Source: Opitutia bacterium (lineage in GTDB: Bacteria > Verrucomicrobiota > Verrucomicrobiia > Opitutales > Opitutaceae). Taken from it: a stretch of 64,000 bases of DNA. The stretch spans positions 1-64,000 of the forward strand of contig CANJIU010000018.1 of NCBI GenBank assembly GCA_947474365.1, read 5' to 3'. Numbering within the stretch: position 1 is the stretch's first letter; each line of letters opens with the position of its first letter. The notes beneath the pieces are model-generated. The model was not told where the DNA came from. It was given only the letters and a program-made list of their open reading frames with translations, and did not search any database. A program made the translations under genes and the position numbers. Below, in pieces: positions 51,941 to 61,738 of the stretch.

Positions 51941-54900
51941 CTACGCCAGAATTTCGCGCAGGCTGTCCAGATCGAGGACGTTCGCGAGCGACTCTTCCTG
52001 CACCACGGCGGAGGCAAGGGCGGCCTTGTCCCGCTGGAGCGCCCGGATTTTTTCCTCGACTGTGCCCTCCGCGAGCAACCGGTAGGCGACGACGTTTTCC
52101 GTCTGGCCGATGCGGTGGGTGCGGTCGATCGCCTGCGCCTCGGCCGCGGGATTCCACCACGGATCGTAGAGGATCACGTAGCTCGCTGCGGTGAGGTTGA
52201 GGCCGAAGCCGGCGGCCTTTAGCGACAGGAGGAAAACGGTCTTCGTCCGATCGCGTTGAAACTCGTCCACGAGCTCGGCGCGATTTTCCGTCCGGCCCGT
52301 CAGGATCAGATGGCCGATGTCCTCTGCGATGAGCCGGTGGCGGATGATCTCGAGCATCTCGACGAACTGGCTGAAAACGAGGACTTGGTGACCCTCGTCG
52401 CGGAGTTCCTCAAGGCGTTCGAGGAGTGCCTCGAGTTTGGCGCTCGGCAGATCGCGGTGCGCCGGATCGACCAGCGCGGGATGGCAGCAGATCTGGCGCA
52501 GGCGGAGCAGGCTCGAGAGCACGTTGAAACGGACGGCGGCGAGCGCGTGGTTGTTGTCGACGCCGAGGAGCTGGGCGCGGGCGCGCTTGAGTTCGGCGTC
52601 GTAGAGCAGGCGCTGTTCGCCGTCGAGTTCGACCACGAGATCGTCCTCGGTGCGCGAGGGCAGATCGGGCGCGGCCTGGGCCTTGGTGCGGCGAAGGAGA
52701 AAATGTTTCACCCGGCGGTGCAGCCGAATGAGGGCCTCGGGATCGGTCTCGTTGTAGTGCCGACGAAACGCCGTCTGCGTGCCGAGGAGGCCGGGCTGCG
52801 CAAACGCGAACAGGCTCCAGAGGTCTGTGAGGCGGTTCTCAATCGGCGTGCCGGTGAGCACCAGCCGGTGCCGTGAAGGCAGCACGCGCACGACGCCCGC
52901 AACCTGGCTGCCGGGGTTCTTGATGAACTGACCCTCGTCGAGCACGACGGCGTCCCATGACTGTGCCTGAAACCACGACGCGTTGATCCGGAGCTGGGTG
53001 TAGTTTGCGATCAGTAGCTGGGGGCCGGGTTCCGGGGGCTGGGATGGCGAGAGGATCCGGTCGGGGCTGAACACGACCGCGCGCAGCGAGGGGGCAAAAC
53101 GCTCCGTCTCCACGAGCCAGCCGTGGGTGACGCTCTTGGGGCAGACGACGAGGACGCGCGGCGCGGAGGCCTCCGCCTCGCGGATTTCGGCGAGGTGCAG
53201 CAGCCAGGCCAGGGTTTGCACCGTCTTGCCCAGGCCCATGTCGTCGGCCAGCACGCCGCCGAGGCCGAGTGCCGAGAGGTGGGCGAGAAAATGAAATCCT
53301 TCCTGCTGATACGGCCGCAGCGTGGCGCGCAGACCGGCGGGCAGGGCCGGGCGTGGGAGCGCGGCGAGCACCTGGGCGCGTTCCCGCAGCGCGGCGGCGA
53401 GCTTTGCGTCGCGGGCGTCGAGCAGATCCGCCTCGGCCGCCAATTGAAGCATGTGCACGCGATGGGTGCGGGGGCGGCCGTCGGTGAGCACATCGCTCGC
53501 GTCGAGACCGAGCCGGCCAAGCGCCTCGTCGGCCGATTCGCCCGCGCCGGCGTTCATGAGTTCCATCCGTCGCCAGCCGTGGCGGGGCAGGCTGACCCAT
53601 TTGCCGCGGGCCTTCATGAGCAGCGCGACCTCGTCGGGTGTGAGCGTGGTGTCGGAGACGCGGAGGTTCACCGTGAGGTTGAACCAGTCGCGGCCGGCGG
53701 CCTCGGCGGGCGCGGCGGAAAATTCCACGTGCGCCTGCAGCGGTGGGCCGAGCAGGTTGGCGAGGCCGGGCGAGGCGTCGACCGTAAGGCCGGGCGGCAG
53801 CGTGGAGTGCCACGCGATGAATTCGTCCGGAAAATCCCGGCCGACGGAGCGGCCCCAGGCGCTCTCCCAGTCGTGCCACAGGAGATCAAAATCCGCCAGG
53901 CGGTTACTCGCCACCTGCGCGGCGGAAAGATCGAATTCGAGCAACGGATCGCCGGCGCGACGCGGGGCCGGAGCGCCCCGAGTGGTCCATTGCCAGCCGG
54001 TCTTGATCCAGTGCTGCTCCACCGGGAAATCGGCCGCCCGGGCGAAGAGCTGGGCGTGAAACTCCATCGTCTCATCGTCCCCCGGCGTGGGGGTGAGCCA
54101 GCATTTTAAGACCGGGCGGAGGGAAATGCGGCGGACGTTGCTTTCGAGGGCGGCAGGGAGACGCAGGCCGACGGCGCGGAGGCGCGTCATGATCTTCGTG
54201 TCGCTGAGCGCGGCTGTCGGCAGCGGAGTGGCCGGGGTGGGTGGCGGTCCGTGCCAGACGCGTTGCTCGAAATAATACAGTGGCGACGGACGCAGCGTGA
54301 GCAGCGTGGCGCGGGCGGCGTTGCGGCCGTCGGGCGTGATGAGGCGCAGATCGAGCCGTTCGCGGGCCGTGGTGGAGATGCTGGCCTCCAGGGCGAGCGG
54401 CAGGGGCTCGATCACCAGCGGACGTCCGTCGGGCATCACGATCGCGTCGCGCGCGGCGCGGGTGCGGAAGAGATTGGCCGTGGCGTCGGCCGACAGTGGT
54501 TGCTTGAGCGTGGGGCCCTGCAGCCCAGCGGCGCATTCGGCGGCGAGGGCGACACCGAGCGCGGCCTCAGGCGGCGTGAGGTGTTCGAAATCGATGGGCC
54601 GGGCGTTGGCGAGCATGCCGTACCACTTCTGCGGCGGTGACCGCCAGGCCTTGCCGGGGGCGGCGCGCGTTTCGATCAGCAATCCGCCTTCCGGTCGGAC
54701 GCGGGCGCGCAGCGCCGCGACGTCGGACGTCGCCGGATGGGAACGGGTGGGTGCGCTGGAATCGTCGGCCTGGGAGAGCGCCCGTTGCCACGCGCCGAGA
54801 TCGTTCTGCACGAGGCGCTCCTCGATCGTCGCGCGGATCGCCGTGGTGTTGGTCAGCGGCCGGAAGACCGTGGGAATTGGCCGGCCGCCCTCCTCGTAAT

Positions 54901-55594
54901 CGTAGGCGATGTACTGCCAGAGCGCCCAGGGATCAGCGGGTGCGGTGGCATGATCCCACCAACCGGCGAATGCCGGCGCGTAGAGGGGCGCGCCCCGCGG
55001 CGGCGTGTGCTCAAAACCGTGTCGCAGCAGCGTGCCGGGATACAGCGAGCCGTGCGCCTGTACGAAGTCGCCGAAGAGCGCGGCGAGATTCTCAAGCTGG
55101 TTGGCTTCGGCCTCAGTGAGGGCGCGGCCAAGTTTCTTGGCGAGCACGGGCGTCCAATGTTCCCGGAACGACACCTTGCCGGGTGGCGCCGCAAACGTCG
55201 GCACGGGCGGTGGCGCGGGCATCTCGGGCGCCGGCGGCGCTTCGGCCGCGGGATTCGCCGCGGTCCTGGCCCGGGTGTCGACGTCGGCAATCCACGCCTG
55301 GCCGGCGGCGAAGACATGTTTGCACTCGTCCTTCAGGTCGCAACTGCAGCGCGAGCTCCACTTGCCGCGCGTAAGAAAGAGCGTGACGCCGTAAACCTCG
55401 TCGTCGTTGACCTTGGCCTCGACGTAGTGATCGGCGCCGGCCCAGACGCGCAGCACCTGTTGTTTCGCGACCAGCGCTTCCCCCTGCTCGCGCGAACGGC
55501 TGGGCAGGGCGTCCAGCCACGTGCGCAACGCGGCCAACGCCTCAGGCGTTTGGACGCTGCGCACGATGGGCGGACGGGCGCGGGCGGCGCACAT
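51941..55594 (-). CDS. SNF2-family helicase with N-terminal SWIM zinc finger (paralog B)
   Basis: A 1217-residue Swi2/Snf2-type ATPase. The SWIM finger is C83-x-C85-x5-C91-x-H93. ATPase motifs are LRPYQQEGFHFLAHLS, DDMGLGKTVQTLAWLLHL, VVLDEGQFIKN, LTGTPIENRLTDLWSLF and, in lobe two, VLVFSQFVEMLE, AGFGLNLTAASYVILYDPWW and AIDRTHRIGQ. The tail reads VQEESLANVLDLDSLREILA, almost as in paralog A, while the N-terminal halves differ much more. It starts 36 bp after glyQS and ends 80 bp before paralog A, all in one direction. Confidence 0.92.
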   Translation of the reverse strand: MCAARARPPIVRSVQTPEALAALRTWLDALPSRSREQGEALVAKQQVLRVWAGADHYVEAKVNDDEVYGVTLFLTRGKWSSRCSCDLKDECKHVFAAGQAWIADVDTRARTAANPAAEAPPAPEMPAPPPVPTFAAPPGKVSFREHWTPVLAKKLGRALTEAEANQLENLAALFGDFVQAHGSLYPGTLLRHGFEHTPPRGAPLYAPAFAGWWDHATAPADPWALWQYIAYDYEEGGRPIPTVFRPLTNTTAIRATIEERLVQNDLGAWQRALSQADDSSAPTRSHPATSDVAALRARVRPEGGLLIETRAAPGKAWRSPPQKWYGMLANARPIDFEHLTPPEAALGVALAAECAAGLQGPTLKQPLSADATANLFRTRAARDAIVMPDGRPLVIEPLPLALEASISTTARERLDLRLITPDGRNAARATLLTLRPSPLYYFEQRVWHGPPPTPATPLPTAALSDTKIMTRLRAVGLRLPAALESNVRRISLRPVLKCWLTPTPGDDETMEFHAQLFARAADFPVEQHWIKTGWQWTTRGAPAPRRAGDPLLEFDLSAAQVASNRLADFDLLWHDWESAWGRSVGRDFPDEFIAWHSTLPPGLTVDASPGLANLLGPPLQAHVEFSAAPAEAAGRDWFNLTVNLRVSDTTLTPDEVALLMKARGKWVSLPRHGWRRMELMNAGAGESADEALGRLGLDASDVLTDGRPRTHRVHMLQLAAEADLLDARDAKLAAALRERAQVLAALPRPALPAGLRATLRPYQQEGFHFLAHLSALGLGGVLADDMGLGKTVQTLAWLLHLAEIREAEASAPRVLVVCPKSVTHGWLVETERFAPSLRAVVFSPDRILSPSQPPEPGPQLLIANYTQLRINASWFQAQSWDAVVLDEGQFIKNPGSQVAGVVRVLPSRHRLVLTGTPIENRLTDLWSLFAFAQPGLLGTQTAFRRHYNETDPEALIRLHRRVKHFLLRRTKAQAAPDLPSRTEDDLVVELDGEQRLLYDAELKRARAQLLGVDNNHALAAVRFNVLSSLLRLRQICCHPALVDPAHRDLPSAKLEALLERLEELRDEGHQVLVFSQFVEMLEIIRHRLIAEDIGHLILTGRTENRAELVDEFQRDRTKTVFLLSLKAAGFGLNLTAASYVILYDPWWNPAAEAQAIDRTHRIGQTENVVAYRLLAEGTVEEKIRALQRDKAALASAVVQEESLANVLDLDSLREILA

Positions 55595-55630
55595 GGCGGA
55601 TCGGGACTGACGCGGCGGGGCCGCCCAGTC

Positions 55631-57157
55631 TCAGTAAACTTTTTCCTCCAGAAGCGCGAAGAGCTCGGCTTCGGTGATGCGCCGCTGCGTCATGGAATCG
55701 CGTTCGCGCAACGTGAACGAGCCGTCCTTCTCGATCGTCTCGAAGTCGATCGTCACGCACCAGGGGGTGCCGATCTCGTCCTGCCGGCGATAGCGCCGGC
55801 CGATGGCGCCGGCCTCGTCGTAAAATACGGCGTAGCGGCGCTGAAGTTTCTTGTGGAGTTCGCGAGCGCGGCCGACCAGCGCCTCCTTGTTTTTCAGGAG
55901 CGGCAGCACGGCGACCTTCACCGGGGCGATGCGCGGCGAGAGCCGGAGCACGGTCCGCTTCTCGACGTTGCCCTTCTCGTCCTTGACCTCCTCCTCGGCG
56001 TAGCCCGCGCAGAGCACGGCGAGGAAGATGCGATCGACGCCGACGGCCGGCTCGATCACGTGCGGCACGAACTTCTTCTTCGACGCCTCGTCAAAGTAGT
56101 CCATCGGCTTCCCGCTGGCGGTCGCGTGTTGGTTGAGATCGTAATTGCCGCGCGCCGCGATGCCCCAGAGCTCCTGCACGCCGAAAGGATAGCGGAACAT
56201 GATGTCCGTCGTGCCCTTGGAGTAGAACGCGAGCTTGGCCTTTGGGTGGTCGTATTCGCTGAGGTGCGTCTCCGGCAGGCCGATCGAGAGCAGCCAGCCC
56301 TTGCACCATTCGATCCACTCGCGGTGCGCCTTGGCCCAGTCGGCGTCCTCCGAGATGAAATACTCCATTTCCATCTGCTCGAACTCGCGCGAGCGGAAGA
56401 TGAAGTTGCGCGGCGTGATCTCGTTGCGGAAGGACTTGCCGATTTGCGCGATGCCGAAGGGCAGCTTCACCCGGCCGGTGTCGACGACGTTCTTGAAGTC
56501 GACGAACATGCCCTGCGCCGTCTCTGGCCGCAGATAGGCGACCGACGAGCCGTCGGTCATCGCGCCGACGTTCGTCTGGAACATCATGTTGAACGCGCGC
56601 GCCTCGGTGAGGCTGCCCGGCTCACCCGTGGCAGGCGAGGGGATCAACGGGATTTCCTCAGGCGTGGCTTCGGTGAAGTCCTTCACGACGACCGGTGTGA
56701 GCGCACCCTGGATCGCCCTCTTGCGCTTGAAGGTTTCCGCCGCGGCCTGGAGATCCTCGGCGGTCTTTTCGTTTTCGAGGGCGCTGACGTACCCGACCGT
56801 CTTGCCGTCCACGATCACGGCCGCGAAAAACAACTGGTCCGCCCGGAATCGCTGCTTGCTCACCTTGCAGTCGACGAGCGGGTCGGTGAAGCCGGCCACG
56901 TGGCCCGACGCCTCCCAGACTTTGGGATGCATGATGATCGAGGTCTCAATGCCGACGACATCGTCGCGGCGGCGGACCATGTCGTCCCACCAGCAGTCGC
57001 GGATGTTCTTCTTCAGCTCGGCACCGAACGGGCCGTAGTCGAAGAAACCGTTGAATCCCCCGTAGATCTCCGATGACTGGAAAATGAAGCCGCGGCGCTT
57101 CGCGAGCGCGACAATGGCATCCATGGTGACGGTGGGTGCGGTGGATTCTGCGGACAT
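55631..57157 (-). CDS. glyQS: Glycyl-tRNA synthetase (dimeric, class II)
   Basis: A 508-residue class II synthetase that charges tRNA-Gly. Typical blocks: [67 protein letters not shown], motif 2 [31 protein letters not shown] (motif 3) and the C-terminal anticodon-binding domain starting near [18 protein letters not shown]. This is the single-chain alpha2 form rather than the two-gene alpha/beta enzyme. The ATG at 57157 gives a normal N terminus; a longer frame adds 22 unlikely residues. Divergent from htrA. Confidence 0.95.
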   Translation of the reverse strand: MSAESTAPTVTMDAIVALAKRRGFIFQSSEIYGGFNGFFDYGPFGAELKKNIRDCWWDDMVRRRDDVVGIETSIIMHPKVWEASGHVAGFTDPLVDCKVSKQRFRADQLFFAAVIVDGKTVGYVSALENEKTAEDLQAAAETFKRKRAIQGALTPVVVKDFTEATPEEIPLIPSPATGEPGSLTEARAFNMMFQTNVGAMTDGSSVAYLRPETAQGMFVDFKNVVDTGRVKLPFGIAQIGKSFRNEITPRNFIFRSREFEQMEMEYFISEDADWAKAHREWIEWCKGWLLSIGLPETHLSEYDHPKAKLAFYSKGTTDIMFRYPFGVQELWGIAARGNYDLNQHATASGKPMDYFDEASKKKFVPHVIEPAVGVDRIFLAVLCAGYAEEEVKDEKGNVEKRTVLRLSPRIAPVKVAVLPLLKNKEALVGRARELHKKLQRRYAVFYDEAGAIGRRYRRQDEIGTPWCVTIDFETIEKDGSFTLRERDSMTQRRITEAELFALLEEKVY

Positions 57158-57314
57158 AAGAAGTGAGAGATAACAGCGCGAGTCGCGCGCGGTCAAGGCT
57201 CGTGGCCGGTCCATTATTTTCAAAGTTGCACAATCGGGCTGACGGAACCTGTTATGCTGCGTCTAGTCACACGCCGCTCCGCCAGCACCGCTTCGCATCC
57301 TTTTCCTGATTGAA

Positions 57315-58961
57315 ATGAAATCCTCCCGCTCGTTCCGCGCCTTGTTGCCCCTGCTGTCCTTTGTCCTGGCCTTTGCCGGCACCGCCGGCCTCACGCTGTT
57401 CGGGGCCGACAGCAAGGCGGACCGCAAGGCTAACCGCAAAGGCTCCGTTCCCGCGGAGAAGAAGGCGGCCGCCCCGGCCGGCGCCGCCTCGGACGAAAAA
57501 CGCTCGCCGCTCACGATCAGCATCGATTCGAAGCCGATCAACCGCGACGCCGCTGACCGAGTGAGCTACGCGCCGATGATCAAGCGGACTGCGTCGAGCG
57601 TCGTGTACGTTTACTCGTCGAAGACGGTGCGCGCCCCGGATCTCTCACCGTTTTTCAACGACCCGCGCTTCCGCCGCTTTTTTGAACAGCAGGGCAACGG
57701 CGATGACGATGAGACGCCGGGCAACGGCAGCCGGGGCAACAACCGTAACCGCGGAGGCAAAAGCAATCCCCGCAGCACTCCGTCTCCTCGCGGCCGCGCC
57801 CCCGATCAGACCCAGCAGGGCCTCGGCTCCGGCGTCATCATCACCGCCGACGGTTATGTGATCACGAACAACCATGTCGTCGAGGATGCCGATGACGTGA
57901 AGGTCTCCATCGGCGAATCCAACAAACGTTACGAAGCGAAGGTCATCGGCCGCGATCCCGGCTCAGACATCGCGGTGCTGAAAATCGAGGCCACCGGACT
58001 CTCGCCCGCGTCGTTCGGCGACAGCGACCAGGTGCTGGTCGGCGATGTCGTGCTCGCGATCGGCAATCCCTTTGGCGTGGGCCAGTCGGTGAGCCGGGGC
58101 ATCGTGAGCGCGCTCAGCCGCGGCATGGGCATGGGCGTGTTTGAGGACTTCATCCAGACCGACGCCGCGATCAACCCCGGCAACTCCGGCGGCGCCCTCC
58201 TCGACACCGACGGCCGCGTCATCGGGATCAACAGCGCCATTCTCAGTCGGAGCGGCGGCTTCGCCGGCGTCGGCTTTGCGATTCCGATCAACCTCGTGCG
58301 TTCCGTCGCCGAGCAGATCGTCAACACCGGCCGCGTAGAGCGTGGGTTCCTCGGCGTCCGCCCGCAGGAACTCACCGAGGAGCTGACCGCGCAGTTCGGC
58401 ACTGAGAAAGGAGCCCTCCTCAGCGAGGTCACCGAGGGCAGTCCGGCCGACAAGTCCGGTCTCAAGTCCGGCGATGTGATCACCAAGATCAACGGCACCG
58501 AAATCCGCGACGCCCGCCATCTTCTGCTTACGATCAGCCAGATCGCGCCCGGCACCGAGGTGAAAATCGTATATCTCCGCGATGGCGCATCCCGCGATGT
58601 CACGGCGAAACTGGCGCGCCGCGACGAGGATGCGCTGGCCCGCGACGACGGCGGCAAGGGAAAGAAGGACGACGGTGTGCTCAACGGCGTGGGTGTAGGT
58701 GAAATCACACCGGAAATTCGCAGCCAGATGCAGATTCCGGCCCGCGTGAAAGGCGCCTTGATCACGAGCGTCGAGGCCGACAGCCCCGCCGCCAAGCAGG
58801 GCCTGCGCGAGGGCGACATCATCTTGGAACTCGACCGCAAACCCGTGACGGACGCCGAGGAGGCCGTGAAGTTGAGCGAGCAGATCAAGGGGCCCAAGGT
58901 TCTCGTCCTCGTCTGGCGCGAAGGCCAGCGCCGCTACCTCGCGATCGACGAGTCGAAATAG
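57315..58961 (+). CDS. htrA: HtrA/DegP-type periplasmic serine protease
   Basis: A 548-residue envelope quality-control protease and chaperone. The N terminus has a hydrophobic signal or anchor (LLPLLSFVLAFAGTAGLTLF) and a Lys-rich linker. The trypsin-like domain has the catalytic triad H187 (TNNHVV), D218 (GSDIAVLKI) and S292 (NPGNSGGAL). Two PDZ domains follow (about 345-430 and 460-545; RGFLGVRPQEL, SPAAKQGLREGDIILEL). A low-complexity Asn/Gly/Arg-rich insert lies before the protease domain (about 127-165). Probably co-transcribed with the SGNH hydrolase 16 bp downstream. Confidence 0.94.
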   Translation: MKSSRSFRALLPLLSFVLAFAGTAGLTLFGADSKADRKANRKGSVPAEKKAAAPAGAASDEKRSPLTISIDSKPINRDAADRVSYAPMIKRTASSVVYVYSSKTVRAPDLSPFFNDPRFRRFFEQQGNGDDDETPGNGSRGNNRNRGGKSNPRSTPSPRGRAPDQTQQGLGSGVIITADGYVITNNHVVEDADDVKVSIGESNKRYEAKVIGRDPGSDIAVLKIEATGLSPASFGDSDQVLVGDVVLAIGNPFGVGQSVSRGIVSALSRGMGMGVFEDFIQTDAAINPGNSGGALLDTDGRVIGINSAILSRSGGFAGVGFAIPINLVRSVAEQIVNTGRVERGFLGVRPQELTEELTAQFGTEKGALLSEVTEGSPADKSGLKSGDVITKINGTEIRDARHLLLTISQIAPGTEVKIVYLRDGASRDVTAKLARRDEDALARDDGGKGKKDDGVLNGVGVGEITPEIRSQMQIPARVKGALITSVEADSPAAKQGLREGDIILELDRKPVTDAEEAVKLSEQIKGPKVLVLVWREGQRRYLAIDESK

Positions 58962-58977
58962 CCAGACTACGCCACAC

Positions 58978-59721
58978 GTGAATCCCACTCCGTTGACTGC
59001 TCCGGCCGCGAAAAAAATCCGCCTCGCTGTACTCGTGCTCGCGGCGGGCCTTGTCACCGCTCTTCCCGCCGCCGAACCTGCGTCAAAGAAGGACAAGGGT
59101 GGCAAGGCGGCCAAGGCCGGGCAGGGCCCGACGCGTTGGGAGGAAACGATCCGGAAATTTGAGGCGACCGACGCCGCGACGCCGCCGCCCAAAGGCGCGG
59201 TCCTCCTGGTGGGTGGATCGAATGCGCGGCGCTGGACCGACGTCGGCGATTATTTTTCGCGGCACCCGGTGATCAACCGGGGCTTCGGCGGCGCGCACCT
59301 GACCGACGTACTCCATTTCGCGGATCGCATCGTGCTCCCGTATGCGCCGAAGACGATTTTGCTCAACGCGGGCGGCAACGATCTCGCCTCCGGCAAATCG
59401 CCCGAACAGATCCGCGACGCCGCGCGCGCCTTCATCACGAAGGTCCACGCCACGCTGCCCGACACGCGTGTTTACTGTCTTGCGCTGCCGCCGGTGCTGC
59501 GGGCCGCCAGCGCACCGGAAAGTCTCGCTGCGATCAAGAAGATGAACGGCCTGATTGCCGAGGTCGCCCGTTCGGAAAAGAACGCGGAGTTCGTCGATTT
59601 GTTCGCCGCGTTTCTCGATGCGGAAGGAAAGTCGCGGCCGGAGCTCTTCGTCGAGGACGGCACCCATTTCAGCCCGAAGGGCTATGCGATCGTGGCGGGT
59701 CTGCTGCGCGGGAAACTCTGA
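58978..59721 (+). CDS. Secreted SGNH/GDSL-like hydrolase
   Basis: A 247-residue exported hydrolase (signal core IRLAVLVLAAGLVTALPAAE). SGNH blocks: GGSNARRW in place of GDS (block I Ser retained), INRGFGGAHLTDVLHFADR (block II Gly), LLNAGGNDLASGK (block III Asn) and VEDGTHFSPKGYAIV (Asp/His of block V). It should be an esterase or acetylesterase on a carbohydrate or lipid; the substrate is unknown. The start is a GTG 16 bp after htrA. A Lys/Gly linker follows the signal peptide. Confidence 0.85.
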   Translation: MNPTPLTAPAAKKIRLAVLVLAAGLVTALPAAEPASKKDKGGKAAKAGQGPTRWEETIRKFEATDAATPPPKGAVLLVGGSNARRWTDVGDYFSRHPVINRGFGGAHLTDVLHFADRIVLPYAPKTILLNAGGNDLASGKSPEQIRDAARAFITKVHATLPDTRVYCLALPPVLRAASAPESLAAIKKMNGLIAEVARSEKNAEFVDLFAAFLDAEGKSRPELFVEDGTHFSPKGYAIVAGLLRGKL

Positions 59722-59784
59722 GTGCGGATTTAGGAAGGATCGGATTTGCGCAACTGACGCCGCCAGCGTCGCGTCTATCCGTCC

Positions 59785-61728
59785 GTGAGTGACGCCGACT
59801 CCACTTCTGCTTCCAACCCCGGGCCCCCGCGGCCGCGCCGGGCGAACCTTGTGTTGATCGGTGCAGTGGCGCTCGCGTTGGTCCACTTTGTCTGGGTGAC
59901 CGCGCATCTTGCGCCCGCGATCATGAGTCCGGATGCCAACGGCTACGTCGTGCAGGCACGATTGATCGCGGAGGCGGGACGCACCTCGTTTTCCACGGCG
60001 TCGCCGGTGCAGTACGTCGGCATGCACTGGCTTGAGACCAACGGCGGCGTGTTTCACAGCCGTTATCCGGCGGGGCTGCCCGTGATTTTCGCCGCGGTGT
60101 GGAAGCTCGGCGGCCTGAAGGCGGCGCTCTTTGTCAACCCGCTGCTCGCGAGCGCGACGGTGCTGCTGGTGTTCTTTCTCGCGCGGCGGCTGATGCGCGA
60201 CTCCCACGCGCTGCTCGCGGCGGCGTTTGTGGCGGTGGTGCCCGTGACCAATCAACACGCGCTCGATGCCGACGCACACGTGGCGTCCGCCTGCTTTCTC
60301 GTGGGGGGCGTGCTGGCGCTGCTGCACTTTGGCGACACGCGTTCGTCGCGAAGCGGTTTCCTGGCGGGTGTCCTGCTCGGTGCGGTGCCGACGATTCGTT
60401 ATCCCGAGGCGATCGTGGGCCTCGCGGTCGGCGCCTGGCTGCTCTGGCGCGTGCGTCCGGTACTGCGGGTCTGGCCCGCGGTCGTGGGGGCCGCGCTGCC
60501 GCTGGGCGCCCTGTTCCTCCACAACGCCGGCGCGTACGGGGCGTTTTGGAGAACCGGATACGCGCTGACGAACGAACAGACCGGCTTCGGTGTCGGCTAC
60601 TTCTCGTCCCACGCGCTGCCCTACCTGCAGGCCCTCGGTGGGCAGGGGATCGCACTCGTCTTCGCCTTCGGGGTGGCGGGGCTCGCGGCGCTGGCGACCG
60701 ACGCTCAGCGCCGGAGCGAAGGCGTGCTTTTCGCCGGCATCGTGGTGCCGCTCGTGCTGCTCTACATGGCGTACTATTTCGGCGGCGGCGGCGGTGGCGG
60801 AGCGGGCGGTGGGGCGGCGGTGGGCAACCTGCGGTTTCTCGTACCGACATTTCCCTTTTTCACCGTGGCGGGAGTGTGGCTTTTGGCGCGGCTGGCCGAT
60901 CATCTGGGCAACGCCGGCCGCGCAGCGATGGTGGCAGTGGCGGCGTTGCAATTGCTGCTCGGGATCGTCGGCTCCGCCCAGATGCTCTCCGGAGCGAAAG
61001 CTTCTCTCGGGGCCGCGGCCCGGGCGCGGATCGTCGCGGAAAAAGACATTCCCGCCGGCAGCGTCGTGATTGTGGATCGGCAGCTCGCGGAGAGCTTCGA
61101 CGCGGCAGGACGATGGAAACTCGTGGAAGAAAATCTGGTCGCCGGCATGGGCATCGGTCCGGGCGGCGGCATGGGTCCGGGCGGCCCCGGTGGATTGGGT
61201 GGCCCGGGTGGCGGGCGCGGAGGATTTTTCCCCGGATCCGGTGGTCCGGATGGCGGTGACCCGGGCGCGGCCTTCGAGGACAATCCGAGTCCGATGCAGC
61301 GGGGAAAAAATCGCGCGCAACAGGAACGCTACGCCGGCCTGCGCCCTGACCAGCGTCGAAAACAAGTCTGGGCTGACATCGCCGCCTGGGCCGGTGACAA
61401 GCCCGTGTTCTGGTTCGCGCGCTCCCTCGACGCGGTCGACAACGCGCTGCCGCTGGGCGCCGATTTTCGCACCGTCGCGGAAGTCGACGCTCCGTCGATG
61501 ATCGGTCCGGGTGGCGGCCCTCCCGGTGGTGCTCCGATGGGAATGATGCCCGGTATGCCGGGACGGGGCAGTATGCCCGGTCGCGGATTCATGCCGGGCG
61601 GCGGAAACGCGAAAGGCGGTCCCGGATTTGCCGGCGGACCGGGGATGGCCGGCGGTCGGCGGGGCGGTGGCGCGGCAACCACGCCGGCGCGCCTGCGAAT
61701 TTTGCGGCTCGACCTGCCGAAGCCGTAG
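59785..61728 (+). CDS. Polytopic membrane protein (glycosyltransferase-like) with Gly/Met-rich tracts
   Basis: A 647-residue protein with about ten helices in the first 420 residues. Its layout (ANGYVVQARLIAEAGRTSFS after helix 1, then paired helices) resembles PMT/ArnT-type glycosyltransferases that use lipid-linked sugars, but no firm family motif is seen. The soluble part is odd: two tracts rich in Gly, Pro and Met (about 453-500, GPGGGMGPGGPGG type, and about 572-633, GMMPGMPGRGSMPG type) flank a small domain (VWADIAAWAGDKPVFWFARS). The start is GTG. Convergent with the GH5-like gene, 10 bp apart. Confidence 0.7.
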   Translation: MSDADSTSASNPGPPRPRRANLVLIGAVALALVHFVWVTAHLAPAIMSPDANGYVVQARLIAEAGRTSFSTASPVQYVGMHWLETNGGVFHSRYPAGLPVIFAAVWKLGGLKAALFVNPLLASATVLLVFFLARRLMRDSHALLAAAFVAVVPVTNQHALDADAHVASACFLVGGVLALLHFGDTRSSRSGFLAGVLLGAVPTIRYPEAIVGLAVGAWLLWRVRPVLRVWPAVVGAALPLGALFLHNAGAYGAFWRTGYALTNEQTGFGVGYFSSHALPYLQALGGQGIALVFAFGVAGLAALATDAQRRSEGVLFAGIVVPLVLLYMAYYFGGGGGGGAGGGAAVGNLRFLVPTFPFFTVAGVWLLARLADHLGNAGRAAMVAVAALQLLLGIVGSAQMLSGAKASLGAAARARIVAEKDIPAGSVVIVDRQLAESFDAAGRWKLVEENLVAGMGIGPGGGMGPGGPGGLGGPGGGRGGFFPGSGGPDGGDPGAAFEDNPSPMQRGKNRAQQERYAGLRPDQRRKQVWADIAAWAGDKPVFWFARSLDAVDNALPLGADFRTVAEVDAPSMIGPGGGPPGGAPMGMMPGMPGRGSMPGRGFMPGGGNAKGGPGFAGGPGMAGGRRGGGAATTPARLRILRLDLPKP

Positions 61729-61738
61729 CTGCCGCAGA

